Under the pieces are notes generated by a model. The model was not told the DNA's origin. It did not search any database and saw only the letters and a list, made by a program, of their open reading frames with translations. Positions 32,485 through 39,145 of a stretch of DNA of 39,296 nucleotides are shown here, in pieces. The stretch is from NCBI GenBank assembly GCA_029858565.1, contig JAOUEV010000033.1, positions 1-39,296 on the forward strand, in the 5' to 3' direction. The position numbers and the translations under genes were made by a program. Every line of letters starts with the position of its first letter. Position 1 is the first letter of the stretch. Source of the stretch: Nitrospirota bacterium (GTDB lineage: Bacteria; Nitrospirota; UBA9217).

Positions 32485-32945
32485 AGAAATGTATGATCTA
32501 CGCCGGTCTCGCTTTCGCGCTGACTTTCGCGTGCGCTAAGGTCGCGCACGGACAAGACGCAGCTTCCGCAGTCCAAGCGCAAGTCGCGAGCTCGCAAGTA
32601 CCCGTCACCGTTCAACCCGCAGTCGCCGATGCGCCGGCAGCTGTCGTAGTTCCGGAGCCGGCCGCACCGCCCGAGTGGGCGACCGAAGTCCTCCTCTCCG
32701 TCTCGAAGCTGCCCGTGATCGGCCCGTACGTTTCCAAGGCGCTGCTCTATCTCGGCATCCTCGCGGCTCTTCTTACCACTCTGGTGGGCGCGGCCTTGAG
32801 CATCCTCGCGACGCTGAAGACCGGATTCAACTGGGCCGGCCTCGACAAAGCGTCGGCGGCCATCGAAGCTTTCCGTAACGGCAAAATCGTCTATTGGCTG
32901 ACGTACTTCTCGAACTTCAACGCCAAGAAGAAAAACGTCGCATGA
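32481..32945 (+). CDS. Sec-signal membrane protein, possible holin
   Basis: 154 aa; ATGA overlap with the endolysin gene. MKKCMIYAGLAFALTFACAKVAHG is a signal peptide or first membrane segment. An Ala/Pro/Val-rich linker follows, then a strong membrane segment (YVSKALLYLGILAALLTTLVGAALSILATL split over residues 85-115) and an amphipathic end YWLTYFSNFNAKKK. Position between endolysin and spanins suggests holin. Having an apparent cleavable signal is unusual for a holin. Confidence 0.55.
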   Translation: MKKCMIYAGLAFALTFACAKVAHGQDAASAVQAQVASSQVPVTVQPAVADAPAAVVVPEPAAPPEWATEVLLSVSKLPVIGPYVSKALLYLGILAALLTTLVGAALSILATLKTGFNWAGLDKASAAIEAFRNGKIVYWLTYFSNFNAKKKNVA

Positions 32946-33157
32946 AGCTGATCTTGCTGTTTCTCACGTCGCTGCCGGATCTCATCAAGCTCCTGCAGAT
33001 CATCGACAAGACGATTCAGAAGGGCGAAACTGATAGGAAGGTGAAGGATGACCTCAAAGTGCTACATCAAGCGTTTGCCGATAAGGACGGAGCCAAAGTC
33101 ACCGCTCTGTTCATGGGCGAAGCTCCTCCTGACGATATTCCTCGCAAACAGCCTTAG
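32942..33157 (+). CDS. inner-membrane spanin (Rz-like)
   Basis: 71 aa; the ATG at 32942 overlaps the previous stop. MKLILLFLTSLPDLIKLLQI is an N-terminal hydrophobic segment followed by a charged helix (KTIQKGETDRKVKDDLKVL). It is short for Rz, but the gene encloses the start of an Rz1-like lipoprotein in another frame, the classic nested spanin layout. Together they would fuse inner and outer membrane in the last lysis step. Confidence 0.6.
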   Translation: MKLILLFLTSLPDLIKLLQIIDKTIQKGETDRKVKDDLKVLHQAFADKDGAKVTALFMGEAPPDDIPRKQP

Positions 33158-33320
33158 CGGCTGCTCGACGCTCTTCAGATCGGAGAGCGTCGATACCAGA
33201 TTCGACGGCAAGTGGCAGGCCTGCGAGATCGTTCCGCAAAAGCCGCTCATGTGCCTCGACGAGCCGGACACCGGCAAGCTTTTAAAACTCTTACGCCAAT
33301 GCGGGAGCCCACGTCCATGA
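33048..33320 (+). CDS. outer-membrane spanin lipoprotein (Rz1-like), nested
   Basis: 90 aa in another frame than the Rz-like gene. ATG 33048 has AGGAAGG 6 bases upstream. A long basic lead is followed by LLLTIFLANSLSGC, a lipobox with Cys39, then STLFRSESVDTRFDGKWQAC and a C-terminal helix. The lipobox and nesting identify it as the outer-membrane partner of the spanin pair. It overlaps the next microprotein by ATGA. Confidence 0.75.
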   Translation: MTSKCYIKRLPIRTEPKSPLCSWAKLLLTIFLANSLSGCSTLFRSESVDTRFDGKWQACEIVPQKPLMCLDEPDTGKLLKLLRQCGSPRP

Positions 33321-33433
33321 ACTGCATCTACCTCGGCTTTGTAAACCAAAACCCTGCGTTAATAATCATCGGCTTTGTAAACCAAACGGAGGCCACGAAG
33401 ATCGTAGGCCTCGTCAACTGCGAAGAGGAGTAA
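33317..33433 (+). CDS. 38-residue microprotein with three internal repeats
   Basis: ATG overlaps the spanin stop, with GGGAG upstream. The protein is three copies of a hydrophobic unit of about 12 residues: YLGFVNQNPAL, IIGFVNQTEAT and KIVGLVNCEEE. At DNA level the 18-mer TCGGCTTTGTAAACCAAA is repeated exactly (33333-33350 and 33369-33386), 36 bases apart. A beta-hairpin or amyloid-like fold could form. No family is recognised. Confidence 0.65.
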   Translation: MNCIYLGFVNQNPALIIIGFVNQTEATKIVGLVNCEEE

Positions 33434-33437
33434 CCCT

Positions 33438-33791
33438 ATGACTTGCCCGCAACCCGCCGGCCCCTTCACCATCTTCACCGGCGACGCCAAGACGCTGCCC
33501 CTTCGGATCGCCTACGCGAGCGGGCTTCCGGTCGACATCACCTCGGCTTCCGAGATCGTCGTCAAGCTCCCGAACGCCGACGGCTCGTTCACGCTGCTGA
33601 AGCTTACCGAGTCGAAAGTCGCCATCGTCTCGCCGGGAACCCTCGGCCAGATCACGGCGCCGATCACGGCCCTCGTCTCGGCGGCGCTGAACATCGGCGA
33701 ACTCCAAGACATCGACGTGACGTTCACCATTGGTGGGAACCCTTTCACGGTTCGCTTCTACGGCGCGCTCTCCGTTTTCGAGAACACCTAA
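33438..33791 (+). CDS. hypothetical structural beta protein (117 aa)
   Basis: GAGGAG lies upstream of the ATG. FTIFTGDAKTLPLRIAYASG then SASEIVVKLPNADGS, LGQITAPITALVSAALNIGE and IDVTFTIGGNPFTVRF describe an immunoglobulin-like beta domain. Similar small proteins near phage lysis and fibre genes bind fibres or baseplate upper parts. Function not established. Confidence 0.7.
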   Translation: MTCPQPAGPFTIFTGDAKTLPLRIAYASGLPVDITSASEIVVKLPNADGSFTLLKLTESKVAIVSPGTLGQITAPITALVSAALNIGELQDIDVTFTIGGNPFTVRFYGALSVFENT

Positions 33792-33793
33792 AA

Positions 33794-34507
33794 ATGGATT
33801 ACTCGAAGTGGCTCGACGAGAAGGGGTACCCCGGATGCCGGCAAGACGACGGCTCGTGGGACGGCGGCGACACTGCGGCCATCCTCGGCACGATCATGGC
33901 GCTTTCGCCGGCGCTCACGGAACTGATCGTGAAGCCGCTGCCGGAAGCCTGCCCCTACGACGTCGTATACCATCAGCCGCTTCGCCATCCCGACCGCAAG
34001 AAATGGTACGGTCTCCCACATCGGTACTCGCGCGACCAGCTGATCGCGATGCTTTGCGGCGCGATGATGGCCGGGGTCGCCCTCGATAACGTCTTCCGCG
34101 CGCACCGGGAGCGCTGGTTCGTGACGGCCTGGAACACCCGTAAGAACGGCGTCGTCGAGACCCCCTGGAAGTTCCCGGACATTTGCGGCCCCGAGGTCTG
34201 GGCGCTCTGGATTCGTTTCTATAAGCCTTGGTGGGGCTGGTTCGTTCTGACCTTCCTGGACGTCGAGACGCTCGTCGGCGCGATCACCTGGCGGTGGTTC
34301 CAGCCGAAGACGAACCAGATCTGCCGCAACCATATGCTGGTATCCTTCGTCATGCGACGGAGACAGCCCTCCCTGCTCACGCCGTTCATCCAAGCTATCA
34401 ACGATTACCCCGAGATGATCGCGCGCTGGCGGGCCTCTAATGAAGCCACAGGCGAGTTTCCGACCGCCGACCTCTTTGCTGATTTCTTAGGCATCCCGAA
34501 GCCCTAG
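33794..34507 (+). CDS. hypothetical Trp-rich late protein (237 aa)
   Basis: Starts MDYSKWLDEKGYPGCRQDDG; three bases after the previous stop. It is rich in Trp and aromatic residues (AWNTRKNGVVETPWKFPD, KPWWGWFVLTFLDVE, WRWFQPKTNQICRN). No enzymatic motif or signal is recognised. Last rightward gene; it ends at the convergent junction. Confidence 0.75.
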   Translation: MDYSKWLDEKGYPGCRQDDGSWDGGDTAAILGTIMALSPALTELIVKPLPEACPYDVVYHQPLRHPDRKKWYGLPHRYSRDQLIAMLCGAMMAGVALDNVFRAHRERWFVTAWNTRKNGVVETPWKFPDICGPEVWALWIRFYKPWWGWFVLTFLDVETLVGAITWRWFQPKTNQICRNHMLVSFVMRRRQPSLLTPFIQAINDYPEMIARWRASNEATGEFPTADLFADFLGIPKP

Positions 34508-34630
34508 ACCCCGCTGCATACGGTATGCATTTATGCGGCGCTCCTGCATAATATATTCCGGACGTTCCCGGTTGCTTTTTAAAAGCAACTCCTGCGACGA
34601 TTCGGATGTGGGGGCGCTCCGCCGAGCCAT
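34487..34630 (-). CDS. possible small basic protein (47 aa)
   Basis: ATG at 34630 opens 47 codons starting MARRSAPTSESSQELLLKSN and ending RMQRGLGLRDA, overlapping the end of the rightward gene by 21 bases. The composition is protein-like, with Glu/Arg helices. There is no Shine-Dalgarno, and the DNA contains two palindromes that may instead be regulatory. Weak call. Confidence 0.3.
   Translation of the reverse strand: MARRSAPTSESSQELLLKSNRERPEYIMQERRINAYRMQRGLGLRDA
34511..34589. terminator. convergent junction with palindromes, possible bidirectional terminator
   Basis: The end of the rightward genes and the end of the leftward genes meet here. It holds TGCATACGGTATGCA (34515-34529, perfect 7+7 inverted repeat) enclosed by CCGC and GCGG, and GTTGCTTTTTAAAAGCAAC (34571-34589, perfect 9+9 inverted repeat). 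Loops are only one base, and no clear T-run follows, so intrinsic termination is uncertain. Confidence 0.35.
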
Positions 34631-34667
34631 AAAAAGCGATGAAAGTGGGGCGTTTTCTTTTAGAGAG

Positions 34668-34907
34668 TCAAAGCCGTGGTTGCCCGAAAGGCGTGTACGG
34701 CTTCCACCGATCATACTCCTGCCTGATCACGAGCCGCGCCGGCACCGTAAAAAACCAACAGCCGACCGCCTGAGTACACCAAGTTCCCTTCAATACCGCC
34801 TTCCGCCCGTCATCGTCGAACGATACCTTCGAGACGCAGAAAAAGACGTCGATACAATTCTCGTGCTTCCAGTAGATAGTGCCGCTCCGGCGTCGGTCGA
34901 ATTTCAT
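34668..34907 (-). CDS. small hypothetical protein (79 aa)
   Basis: Starts MKFDRRRSGTIYWKHENCID. It is a compact beta-rich domain with three Cys and many aromatics (WCTQAVGCWFFTVPARLV, YDRWKPYTPFG). Similar short phage proteins with HENCIDVF and YDRWKPY are known to me but without function. An in-frame ATG at 34958 (MRTTAVSS) would lengthen it; GGGAG lies about 13 bases before the chosen ATG. It is the last leftward gene. Confidence 0.6.
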   Translation of the reverse strand: MKFDRRRSGTIYWKHENCIDVFFCVSKVSFDDDGRKAVLKGTWCTQAVGCWFFTVPARLVIRQEYDRWKPYTPFGQPRL

Positions 34908-34926
34908 TAGAAGTTGCTGCTCCCGT

Positions 34927-35018
34927 TTACTAGAAGATACTGCAGTCGTTCGCATATAAAAGCGATCCAAACCACCGAAACTACAGTCGATCACATATAA
35001 ATTTTTACTAGAGGTTAG
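34927..35018. repeat. direct repeats in leftward intergenic region
   Basis: ACTGCAGTCGTTCGCATATA (34939-34958) and ACTACAGTCGATCACATATA (34980-34999) match at 17 of 20 bases, 41 bases apart. Both are followed by AA. Each is linked to a TTACTAGARG motif (34928-34937 and 35006-35015). The block lies between the zinc-ribbon protein and the final small gene, and is A+T rich. Likely regulatory for the downstream leftward gene. Confidence 0.5.
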
Positions 35019-35266
35019 TGGTACCCCGGCACGAGACCGTGACGGATTCGCTCCATGTAGCTCTGAAGAATAAGGTCCTGGGTCAGCGACGCGCAGTCGT
35101 CGCAAGTCAGCACCTGGATGATTCCGCCCTTGCGCTCGATCCGGTGCACGGTCCAGCGGGGTTCTCCGAACTGCGCGGCTCGCACCTCGATCTCGAGCAG
35201 ATCGCCCTCGACCCCACAGACGTGACACTGGCAATAATGATCTGGTTTCTTCTCAGTGTCGGTCAC
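35015..35266 (-). CDS. small zinc-ribbon-like protein (83 aa)
   Basis: GTG start at 35266 (MTDTEKKPDHYCQCHVCGVEG), placed 26 bases after the polymerase stop. It carries CQCHVC and later TCDDC, two Cys pairs suited to bind one zinc. Between them lies a strand-rich region with GEPRWTVHRIERKGG. Probably nucleic-acid or protein binding. A longer in-frame form reaching into the polymerase gene is possible but less likely. Confidence 0.65.
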   Translation of the reverse strand: MTDTEKKPDHYCQCHVCGVEGDLLEIEVRAAQFGEPRWTVHRIERKGGIIQVLTCDDCASLTQDLILQSYMERIRHGLVPGYH

Positions 35267-35292
35267 GGGATTCGCTCTCGAGAATGGTGAGG

Positions 35293-37458
35293 TTAGCCTT
35301 TGCGGTACCGAGGACCTGACCAACCCTTTGCGGAGATAGGCATGTCCGTCGCCCACGGCGGGGGGTCGCAGAGGATGTCGACGAACTCTTCCGTCGAACC
35401 CGTGCCGATTTGTTTTTCGGTAATCCCCTCGTCATGCACCATCAAGAGACCGCGATACCCGCGCTTCTCGAGCCTCACCATGCCTGGCATCATAAGATCG
35501 CGCGCGGTCGCTTGGGTAATATTTTCGGCGAGCGTGCCGCCCCATGTCCGCTCGAGCGCCCACTTCTTCGTCTTGGAATTCACGCCCCAAAACTCCAGTG
35601 TCTCCATGGGGTTCGACGTCTTCGTGACGAGTATATCCTCGCCGGTTTTCTTGTCGGTCTCGATGACTTCGTATGTACGCACTCGCCACGCGAGGTGCGG
35701 GTCGGCGTAGGCGAGCCGGCGTCCGCTCGGCAACTCGACCCAGAGGAAGCGCACACCCCCATAGTACCGGCGGGGGTCGTAGATGAACTTGCACCGGCCG
35801 GCCGTGCGGATTCCTCCGCGGCGGACGACCTCGATCGCGGCGGCCTCGTACGCTTTCCAGAGATCCGGCACCGCCGGATTCGCCTCGCGGTAGCTCTTTA
35901 CGGCCTCTCTGGACTGTTTCAACGAGAGCTTCAGCCGGTACATATCCCACGCGGTCTTCTGAAACTTCGGGCCGCCCATTCCGAAGCCGCAGCCTAAGAT
36001 CTGGGCCTTGCCGAGTTGGCGCTCGTCGCCTTCCTCGGAGATCGCGATGTAGGGCTTCCCGGTGTTCGCGGCGGCTTGGTATCTATACGGGTCGAGGTCA
36101 CTCCGTAAGACCTTGAGGCCGGGCTCGTTCTCCGCCAACCACCAGAGGACGGCGACTTCGACCTTCGAGAAGTCGGCCACGAAGAGTTCGCAGCCCTCGC
36201 TCGGTATGATCATGTTCCGGAGCAGCGCCGAGAAGAGAACGCCGAGCGACTCGCCGTAGAGAAGATGCAGCATATCTTTGTCGAGCTCGATGACGTTTTC
36301 GACCGCGGCGTACGGACGGTCCTTCGACATCTTGATCAGCCCGCGCGGGAAGTTATGGGGCTGAACCCCGGTGCCGGTATCCCGGCCCGTCGAGGCCCCG
36401 TGGTATAATAATATATCACGCACGCGATCGTCGGCGTTCGCCCGATCGAGGAAGGACTTGTACTTCTTCGTCGACGCCATCGAGAGGGCTTTGCGGATCT
36501 CGAGGAGCTCCCGCATATCGTCGGTCAAGCCGAACCCGTTCAGCGCGTCCTCGACGGTTTGTTTACGGAGGTTCGGAAGCTCGACGCCCTCGAGCGCCAA
36601 GAACTCGAGTATGGACTTCACGGCGCCGGGCTTCGTAATCAATCCCATGGTGAGCGTGTCGAGATCTTTAAGCCGCGCCTTCGACTCGATCTCCATGATG
36701 TCCGTGATCTTCCGTACCGTCGGTACGTCGATGCGGAGGCCCCGCCAATTCAGCATCTGATTCTGAAACCAGATTTCCTGTTCGCTCGGGATGAGATCGG
36801 GCAGGGCGAGGTCGGCGAGTTCTTCGGTGCGTACGTCGATCTTGCAGTACCGATAAAGCGTCTCGAACACTTCCGGATGCGTCCAGGGCTCGATGAATAC
36901 CGGCGGCGCGTCCGCACTCGCGATCAGCTGCTTCTTGGCACCTACGCGCTTACCGGCTGCGACCTCGGCCCGCGCCTTCGCCCAGGCGTTGTATTGTTTG
37001 GTGGGCTTACAGGTCGCCATCATCGCGACGTACCCGGCTTTATCCTTCTGGGTCGTGAGCTTCAAGACGGCGCCGAGGTCCTCAAGCTTTCGCGGGAGGG
37101 AGGCAGCGGCGGCTTTCGCAGCCGTGCATCGCCGCTGCCGTGGGGGAATCGCCGGCCATCCGTAACGGCGAACTAGGATATTGTCGTATATGCAGCGCTC
37201 GAAGAACGAGTTGTGCGCGCTGAATTGGTAGCCCTCGAGGATGAGCCCGATCCAGAGATCTTGCAGCTCCTTCGGCTGCTGCTTCCAGGGGCGATTGATC
37301 GCGTGGTAATCGAGGAAGTAGACCGTCGGCTCGCCTACGATCTTGAACGCGAGGCAGGTCGGCTTCGTCGTAGGGTCGAGTGAATACTTGTAGGCGCCCG
37401 CTTTCTTCAGGTCCACCATCGAGCGTGTCTCGAAATCCTTCGTCACTCGCTTTATCAG
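35293..37458 (-). CDS. DNA polymerase family A with 3'-5' exonuclease domain
   Basis: 721 aa from a CTG start. N-terminus: KDFETRS, the first metal motif of a DnaQ/Klenow-type 3'-5' exonuclease. Polymerase motif A FVADFSKVEVAVLWWLAE near residue 429; motif B RQLGKAQILGCGFGMG near 490; motif C LLMVHDEG near 672. It copies the phage genome. GGAGG (37470-37466) lies 7 bases before CTG 37458, which overlaps the previous stop as CTGA, the same overlap used by its neighbours. The nearest standard start, GTG 37446, lacks a good site. Confidence 0.92.
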   Translation of the reverse strand: MIKRVTKDFETRSMVDLKKAGAYKYSLDPTTKPTCLAFKIVGEPTVYFLDYHAINRPWKQQPKELQDLWIGLILEGYQFSAHNSFFERCIYDNILVRRYGWPAIPPRQRRCTAAKAAAASLPRKLEDLGAVLKLTTQKDKAGYVAMMATCKPTKQYNAWAKARAEVAAGKRVGAKKQLIASADAPPVFIEPWTHPEVFETLYRYCKIDVRTEELADLALPDLIPSEQEIWFQNQMLNWRGLRIDVPTVRKITDIMEIESKARLKDLDTLTMGLITKPGAVKSILEFLALEGVELPNLRKQTVEDALNGFGLTDDMRELLEIRKALSMASTKKYKSFLDRANADDRVRDILLYHGASTGRDTGTGVQPHNFPRGLIKMSKDRPYAAVENVIELDKDMLHLLYGESLGVLFSALLRNMIIPSEGCELFVADFSKVEVAVLWWLAENEPGLKVLRSDLDPYRYQAAANTGKPYIAISEEGDERQLGKAQILGCGFGMGGPKFQKTAWDMYRLKLSLKQSREAVKSYREANPAVPDLWKAYEAAAIEVVRRGGIRTAGRCKFIYDPRRYYGGVRFLWVELPSGRRLAYADPHLAWRVRTYEVIETDKKTGEDILVTKTSNPMETLEFWGVNSKTKKWALERTWGGTLAENITQATARDLMMPGMVRLEKRGYRGLLMVHDEGITEKQIGTGSTEEFVDILCDPPPWATDMPISAKGWSGPRYRKG

Positions 37459-37880
37459 AAGAAATCCTCCTGCTCGCCATCGAGGACGAACATCGCGATA
37501 TGCTGGCCGATACCGCGCCCGGGAGTTCCGTCCTCGATCGCGCACCACTTGACGTCTTTCAGATTCCTGACCTCTTTGAAGTTGGGATGAGTGAGCAGCA
37601 TGAGAATCCATTTGTAAATCGGAAAGACGAGCACGACGCGCTTTCCTTTTTCGCTCTCGGCCATCGCTTTTCGGACCCACGCCGTCGGTCCCGAGAAGGG
37701 CGGATTGACGTACGTGCTCTCGCCCCACACGGCGGTCAGCCCGTCGAAGTCCTCGGGGCGGGGATAGGGGCAAGCGTCGAACGTGAAATCGAATTCTTTG
37801 GTGAGCGCCTCGAGAAGCTCCGGCGGAGTCAACCAGTAGTGTTTGCCGTCTTTGGCAGAGCCCTTACCTTCGCGTGGCAT
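37455..37880 (-). CDS. phage N6-adenine DNA methyltransferase (Dam-like)
   Basis: 141 aa. HYWLTPPELLEALTKEFDFTFDACPYP, then STYVNPPFSGPTAWVRKAMAES and RVVLVFPIYKWI, match the DNA_N-6-adenine methyltransferase family of phages, with NPPF as the catalytic tetrapeptide. It methylates adenine in phage DNA, protecting it from host nucleases. AAAGG precedes the ATG. It overlaps the end of the cytosine methyltransferase by 17 bases and begins 3 bases after the stop of the alternative frame there. Confidence 0.9.
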   Translation of the reverse strand: MPREGKGSAKDGKHYWLTPPELLEALTKEFDFTFDACPYPRPEDFDGLTAVWGESTYVNPPFSGPTAWVRKAMAESEKGKRVVLVFPIYKWILMLLTHPNFKEVRNLKDVKWCAIEDGTPGRGIGQHIAMFVLDGEQEDFF

Positions 37881-38820
37881 AGCCTAACAACCTTTCGAAG
37901 GCGATTTGGGCCTGGAGCGGAACCACTGCATTGCCCAGTCCTCTAAGACGGTTGCCCCGCAAGGGTACCCCATGAGCCACTCGACCCACATCGGGTTCAA
38001 CGTCCCACCACCGATAGCGGTCGGGAGATCGACGCCATTCTTCCGGCCTCTCGCTTTCATCGCCGCTGCCCCCTCCGGCGTCCGAATCCCCTTCGTCCCG
38101 TCGGCGGCTCGAGGCGTCGGCCAGAGAAGCACTTGCTCGTTGAGAGGGCGAGAATTCTTGCCGTGAAGATTGCTCTTTCCTGATCGCCAATCGCGCGCCG
38201 TTGGCGTCGCCCATAAACCCTTCCGCGCCATCGTATCGAGCGACATCCGGACCTTGCCCGAACGCCCGGCACTCCCGCCCTGATTCGTGCCGTAGGAGTT
38301 TGCCGTCGGCGTAGGCAAGAAGGAACCATCGCTTTCGCAGATGGTGGGCTCCGACTTCGGCAGCGGATACAACGTCCCATCGACAGTCGTACCCGAGATC
38401 GGTAAGTGATCGAACCACAACGTCAAGTCCACGGGTTCGTATCGCCGGGACGTTCTCGAGGAAGATGAACGGCGGCTCGATTTCTTTCGCGAGTCGGTGG
38501 ATCTCCCAATAAAGTCCGCTTCGCTTACCGTCCAGACCTCCGCCGCGACCCGCAGTTGAAATATCCTGGCAGGGGAACCCACCATAGAGGACGTCAATGC
38601 TTCCCAGAAAGTCTTCGCCTCGGAGTGTTCGCACGTCGTCCCAGATAGGAGCTGCGGGCACTTCCCCTTTGAACATTCGCGATAGGAGAACAGCCTGAGC
38701 ATGGGGTTCATTTTCACAGTAGGCGCGCGGAACGACGTAGGGTTCCAGAGCTTCGGCGAGTCCGCCGATGCCGGAGAAGAGATCGAGTCCGTTGATTCGT
38801 CCTCGGCTAGATAGATCCAC
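37864..38820 (-). CDS. DNA cytosine-5 methyltransferase (Dcm-like)
   Basis: 318 aa, GTG start at 38820. Motif I DLFSGIGG (13-20), motif IV GGFPCQDIS with catalytic Cys84, motif VI FLENV (120-124), motif VIII RKRWFLLA (162-169), and motif X RGLGNAVVPLQAQIAF near the C-terminus after WWDVEPDVGRVAHGVP. All elements of a C5 methyltransferase are present. The region between VIII and X is short and low in hydrophobic residues (RSSRQEF, RRRDEGDSDAGGGSGDE) for a target recognition domain. The whole gene is overlapped by a 312-codon frame on the same strand. It follows the HNH gene with a 14-base overlap. Confidence 0.92.
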   Translation of the reverse strand: MDLSSRGRINGLDLFSGIGGLAEALEPYVVPRAYCENEPHAQAVLLSRMFKGEVPAAPIWDDVRTLRGEDFLGSIDVLYGGFPCQDISTAGRGGGLDGKRSGLYWEIHRLAKEIEPPFIFLENVPAIRTRGLDVVVRSLTDLGYDCRWDVVSAAEVGAHHLRKRWFLLAYADGKLLRHESGRECRAFGQGPDVARYDGAEGFMGDANGARLAIRKEQSSRQEFSPSQRASASLADASSRRRDEGDSDAGGGSGDESERPEEWRRSPDRYRWWDVEPDVGRVAHGVPLRGNRLRGLGNAVVPLQAQIAFERLLGYATRR

Positions 38821-38822
38821 AC
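37884..38822 (-). CDS. overprinted alternative-frame protein across the cytosine methyltransferase gene
   Basis: 312 aa from GTG 38822, two bases from the methyltransferase GTG and using the same GGGAG. It shows three periodic motifs (FLPTPTANSYGTNQGG near 168, WATPTARDWRSGK near 204, WPTPRAADGTKG near 234) and GTLNPMWVEWLMGYP near 274-287. From memory of protein families, PTPTAxD repeats and LNPxWVEWLMGxP occur in the C-terminal parts of many phage cytosine methyltransferases and related proteins. The frame ends 3 bases before the Dam start, with AAAGG inside its last codons. It may be a second protein or a source of an alternative recognition domain. Confidence 0.5.
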   Translation of the reverse strand: MWIYLAEDESTDSISSPASADSPKLWNPTSFRAPTVKMNPMLRLFSYRECSKGKCPQLLSGTTCEHSEAKTFWEALTSSMVGSPARIFQLRVAAEVWTVSEADFIGRSTDSRKKSSRRSSSSRTSRRYEPVDLTLWFDHLPISGTTVDGTLYPLPKSEPTICESDGSFLPTPTANSYGTNQGGSAGRSGKVRMSLDTMARKGLWATPTARDWRSGKSNLHGKNSRPLNEQVLLWPTPRAADGTKGIRTPEGAAAMKARGRKNGVDLPTAIGGGTLNPMWVEWLMGYPCGATVLEDWAMQWFRSRPKSPSKGC

Positions 38823-39145
38823 GTGTATCTCCCTTGTGTATCGCGCTTGAACTTATGGGCGTCGAGGCGGCGATGCTCCCGGATGTGGTCTCCGCGCATT
38901 TTGATTTCTAGATTCTCGAAGCGGTTATCTGACCGGACGTGATTCTTATGGTGAACGCATTCGCCGGGGAGCATACGCCGATCGAGACGGCGTTCCATCA
39001 CTAGGATATGCTCGCGAACGTATCCTCCCCGTCGCGGCCACTTGTGGTCCGGCGCGTAGACGTGAACGTACCCGTCGCGATCGACTCGTCGACCGCCTTT
39101 CCAAGCGGGATGGTCTTCGCGCTTTATACCGCCCCAGCCGCGCAT
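38807..39145 (-). CDS. HNH homing-type endonuclease
   Basis: 112 aa. GYVREHILVMERRLDRRMLP then GECVHHKNHVRSDNRFENLEI form a complete HNH_3 site: the REH lead, HHKN core and the N-x-x-x-N-L-E end. Such small phage HNH enzymes are often mobile homing nucleases, or help packaging. AGGAG precedes the ATG, which overlaps the previous stop by one base (TGATG). It ends inside the methyltransferase start region. Confidence 0.88.
   Translation of the reverse strand: MRGWGGIKREDHPAWKGGRRVDRDGYVHVYAPDHKWPRRGGYVREHILVMERRLDRRMLPGECVHHKNHVRSDNRFENLEIKMRGDHIREHRRLDAHKFKRDTQGRYTCGSI
38818..38834 (-). promoter_or_regulatory. shared ribosome binding site with GTGTG double start
   Basis: On the minus strand GGGAGATACACGTGTGG gives one Shine-Dalgarno and two overlapping GTG codons. 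GTG at 38822 is 6 bases from GGGAG and opens the 312-codon frame; GTG at 38820 is 8 bases away and opens the methyltransferase. Both distances suit initiation, so the site can feed both frames. Confidence 0.6.

Noticed and set aside
34533-34910. Rightward 125-codon frame across the convergent junction
   Set aside because: No ribosome binding site; its second half is the antisense of a better leftward gene and is full of Arg and Pro.
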